From Rhodoblastus sp963710275 (GTDB taxonomy: Bacteria; Pseudomonadota; Alphaproteobacteria; Rhizobiales; Beijerinckiaceae), in the NCBI GenBank assembly GCA_963710275.1, contig CAVPZS010000002.1:620001-684000 (forward strand): a stretch of DNA of 64,000 bases, read 5' to 3'. Below the pieces are notes generated by a model, which searched no databases, was not told the DNA's origin, and saw only the letters and a list, made by a program, of their open reading frames with translations. The translations under genes were made by a program, and so were the position numbers. Numbering within the stretch: position 1 is the stretch's first letter; every line of letters starts with the position of its first letter. Positions 63,001-64,000 of this stretch are shown piece by piece.

Positions 63001-63591
63001 AAGCGTGCCGGCGGCCAGATCGAAAACCTCGGTTTCGCTCTTGGCCGCGGTAAGGCGGGCGGTGAGATCGCGCACGACCCGCGTCCGCCTTTCGCCGAGC
63101 ATGGAGGCGGTTGTCTCCGTCACCGGATGAAAAAGGCCGCCGATGCCGCCCAACTCGTCACGGATCGGACTCAAGGAGAAGGTGAAAAACGTCTCTTCGA
63201 GATAGCCGTTGCGTTGCAGGAACATGCGGCGGTTTTCGAGAAAGGACGTCTGCCCCGCCAAGGCGCGTTCGAAAGGCTCGCCGATCGCCGGCCACGCCGA
63301 CGCCCAGGACACTGCGTAATCCATCCCGAGGATCGAGGGATGCCCCTCGCCGCAAACGACGCGATAGCCGTCATTGTAGATCTGGACGTGGTCGGGGCCC
63401 CAGATGATGTTGATGGGAAAGTTGGACGCGAGGCACAGGCTGACCGTGGTCCGCAGGCTTTGCGGCCAGTCCTCGATCGGGCCAAGCGATGTCCGGGACC
63501 AGTCCCTGGAGCGGACGAGCGCCGCCATCTCGCCGTCGCCGGCGAGAAAATCGAGATCCTTCCCGTCACTGGTTTGAGGGCGATTGTCCAA
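60091..63591 (-). CDS. Large hybrid histidine kinase (PAS-GAF-HK-REC-HK-REC), paralogue of the next one
   Basis: 1166 residues. PAS-like start 'LDFLAGDGEMAALVRSRDWS', 'VQIYNDGYRVVCGEGHPSIL', closely similar to the downstream kinase. GAF-like region; first kinase 'FFSNVSHEFRTPLTLMLGPV', 'IVLNLVSNAFKFTLKGGVTV', 'GSGIGLALVDELVQLHHGQI'. Receiver 'DLVLTDVMMPGLDGFGLLRA'. Second kinase 'DFLSMLAHELRNPLGPISNA', 'GLGLGLAVVKGLAEQQGGAV'. Receiver 'AVVCDIGLPRMSGYDVARAL'. It lacks the second PAS of its neighbour, and its second kinase is of a different subtype (LAHELRNPLG against VAHDFNNLLQ). No DNA-binding output is present, so signals must pass to another protein. Confidence 0.93.
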   Translation of the reverse strand: MDNRPQTSDGKDLDFLAGDGEMAALVRSRDWSRTSLGPIEDWPQSLRTTVSLCLASNFPINIIWGPDHVQIYNDGYRVVCGEGHPSILGMDYAVSWASAWPAIGEPFERALAGQTSFLENRRMFLQRNGYLEETFFTFSLSPIRDELGGIGGLFHPVTETTASMLGERRTRVVRDLTARLTAAKSETEVFDLAAGTLQAFAFDLPFVLFYQLEQRAGEPAQYRLAARTGIAAGATASPRELALDAAAPWPLAAAIAARATTTVENVAGLFDGIACGPYEEPPNCALVMPIGAPALEFPAAILIAGVSSRLPFDEAYKGFYDLLAAAIGAGLANAQAYEAERRRVEALTAIDRAKTAFFSNVSHEFRTPLTLMLGPVEDALAEPDLPERLRRRLEVARRNALRLLKLVNSLLDFARIEAGRANISFEPTDLARFTAELASNFGSACERAGLSLVVDCPPLDEPVLVDRDMWEKIVLNLVSNAFKFTLKGGVTVALRRVGDTVELTVRDTGVGVPASDLARIFERFHRIENQQGRTHEGSGIGLALVDELVQLHHGQITASSAEGQGSEFRVVLPLGATHLPQDRIQAERALAATSIGADAYVEEALRWLPEPGAATGRGAETTDVGRIAGAPRVLLADDNADMRGYVANILQQGGYDLEVASDGAAALAAIRRGPPPDLVLTDVMMPGLDGFGLLRALRADPALSGVLVVLLSARAGEEARVEGLEAGADDYLVKPFSARELRARIDGAIALSRARREASERESDLQAEIAVERGRAAALREADRRKDDFLSMLAHELRNPLGPISNAVHILGRLQRPEPSFQTAREMIERQVRHLAHLVDDLLDTTRIAQGKIQLQIERTDLARIARSTAEDRRSSIEARGLSLFIDVPSGPVWVNGDPVRLAQMLGNLLDNAQKFTRPGGIVALKLTTEQETGGAAQAVMALRDTGIGIAEDVLPHVFDVFSQADTSLSRNEGGLGLGLAVVKGLAEQQGGAVEAESAGLGCGAEFRVRLLLAEPVAGPVEPPAEATPGETDGVHPVALDGRTRVLVIEDNVMAALSLSMMLEMEGHLVEVAHTGENGLEVAHSFHPQAVVCDIGLPRMSGYDVARALRSDEETAGVHLVAVTGYGSEKDRQDARDAGFEEHMTKPLNPERLFAWLNEVTHEQRH

Positions 63592-63749
63592 CGTCCCGCC
63601 TCAAATGAAATTTCGGGCGCCCGATCCGTCATCGCCGGGATTTTGTTATTTTGCATCGACCGGGTAGTAACTTGATATTACATACTATTTTCTTTTCTGG
63701 CAACGACTTGGCGTCTTCCCGCGCGTTCTCCGAGGGAATAGGCGCAAGC

Positions 63750-63995
63750 TCACCGCCCAGGCGGGGGCGGTCCCGGCGCGCGGTGGAGATATTTGACCGT
63801 CAGAAAGGCGCCGATCCATGAGCCCATGGCGGCGAAGAGCACGTAAATCCAGTCGTTGGTGTAAGAAATCACCGCAAAGGACGAGAGCAGATACCAAAGG
63901 CTGCTCCAGGTCGCGGCCGGGCCGGCGCGTCGGGCGGCGACAGAGGCTGTGAACATGACATAAACAGCATCGGTCGCGGCGGTGGCGAGGACCAC
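63750..63995 (-). CDS. Small membrane protein, may extend past the window edge
   Basis: At least 81 residues with three hydrophobic helices ('VLATAATDAVYVMFTASVAA', 'WSSLWYLLSSFAVISYTNDW', 'IYVLFAAMGSWIGAFLTVKY') and a Pro-rich end. The pattern occurs in short uncharacterised inner-membrane proteins of proteobacteria. The ATG at 63995 is five bases from the window edge, so the true start may be outside. Confidence 0.65.
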   Translation of the reverse strand: MVLATAATDAVYVMFTASVAARRAGPAATWSSLWYLLSSFAVISYTNDWIYVLFAAMGSWIGAFLTVKYLHRAPGPPPPGR

Positions 63996-64000
63996 GGCCA

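Overview
The window looks like a chromosome segment of a high-GC alphaproteobacterium of the Hyphomicrobiales (Rhizobiales) type, possibly near Methylocystaceae or Beijerinckiaceae. The order rplU-rpmA-GNAT-obgE-proB/proA-nadD-rsfS-rlmH, HWE-type histidine kinases, and GapR and MucR homologues support the broad assignment. Genus cannot be read from the sequence.

Layout. (1) 1-14.1 kb is core chromosome on the minus strand: L21, L27, an acetyltransferase, ObgE, ProB, ProA, NadD, RsfS and RlmH. The usual proB-proA junction is split by about 6 kb holding a MgtE Mg2+ channel, a CheB-CheR-PAS-HWE kinase with its receiver, a GIY-YIG remnant, a 26-bp inverted repeat and a parS-like site. (2) 14.13-26.54 kb is a decayed integrative element in tRNA-Ser(CGA). 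A 44-bp copy of the tRNA 5' half lies at the left end and the complete tRNA at the right end. TTAGGG-containing repeats sit just inside both ends. Next to the tRNA is an integrase N-terminus cut by an IS21 remnant. Cargo includes XRE, GapR and MucR regulators, an M50 protease, an unknown gene split by a complete IS630 element, a second tyrosine recombinase, and a cassette of two membrane proteins and a patatin phospholipase. (3) 26.7-33.6 kb is a Nit1C-type cluster (nitrilase, radical SAM, GNAT, AIR-synthase-like, glycosyltransferase, flavin oxidoreductase and two small conserved proteins). It lies behind a near-perfect sigma-54 promoter and is divergent from a MocR-type regulator. Nitrilase and radical SAM share one reading frame. 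(4) 35-41 kb holds a molybdopterin-oxidase fragment, small orphans, a second CheB-CheR with a PAS-LuxR protein, and an internally deleted PAS kinase. (5) 40.8-49.5 kb is a glycan region: GH38, GH15 and an SbmA/BacA-like ABC exporter in one operon, with a divergent GH3. (6) 49.4-55.9 kb is a complete N-type ATPase operon, atpDCQRBEFAG. (7) 56-63.6 kb encodes two very large paralogous hybrid histidine kinases.

Many genes in the first 28.6 kb, including normally essential ones (rplU, rpmA, obgE), carry single-base frame changes, several at homopolymers. The right half has almost none. I read most of these as sequence errors rather than gene death, and list such genes as CDS with the break described. 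The most promising biology is the sigma-54-driven Nit1C cluster with its fused nitrilase/radical SAM, the island's patatin cassette, and the island's end architecture.
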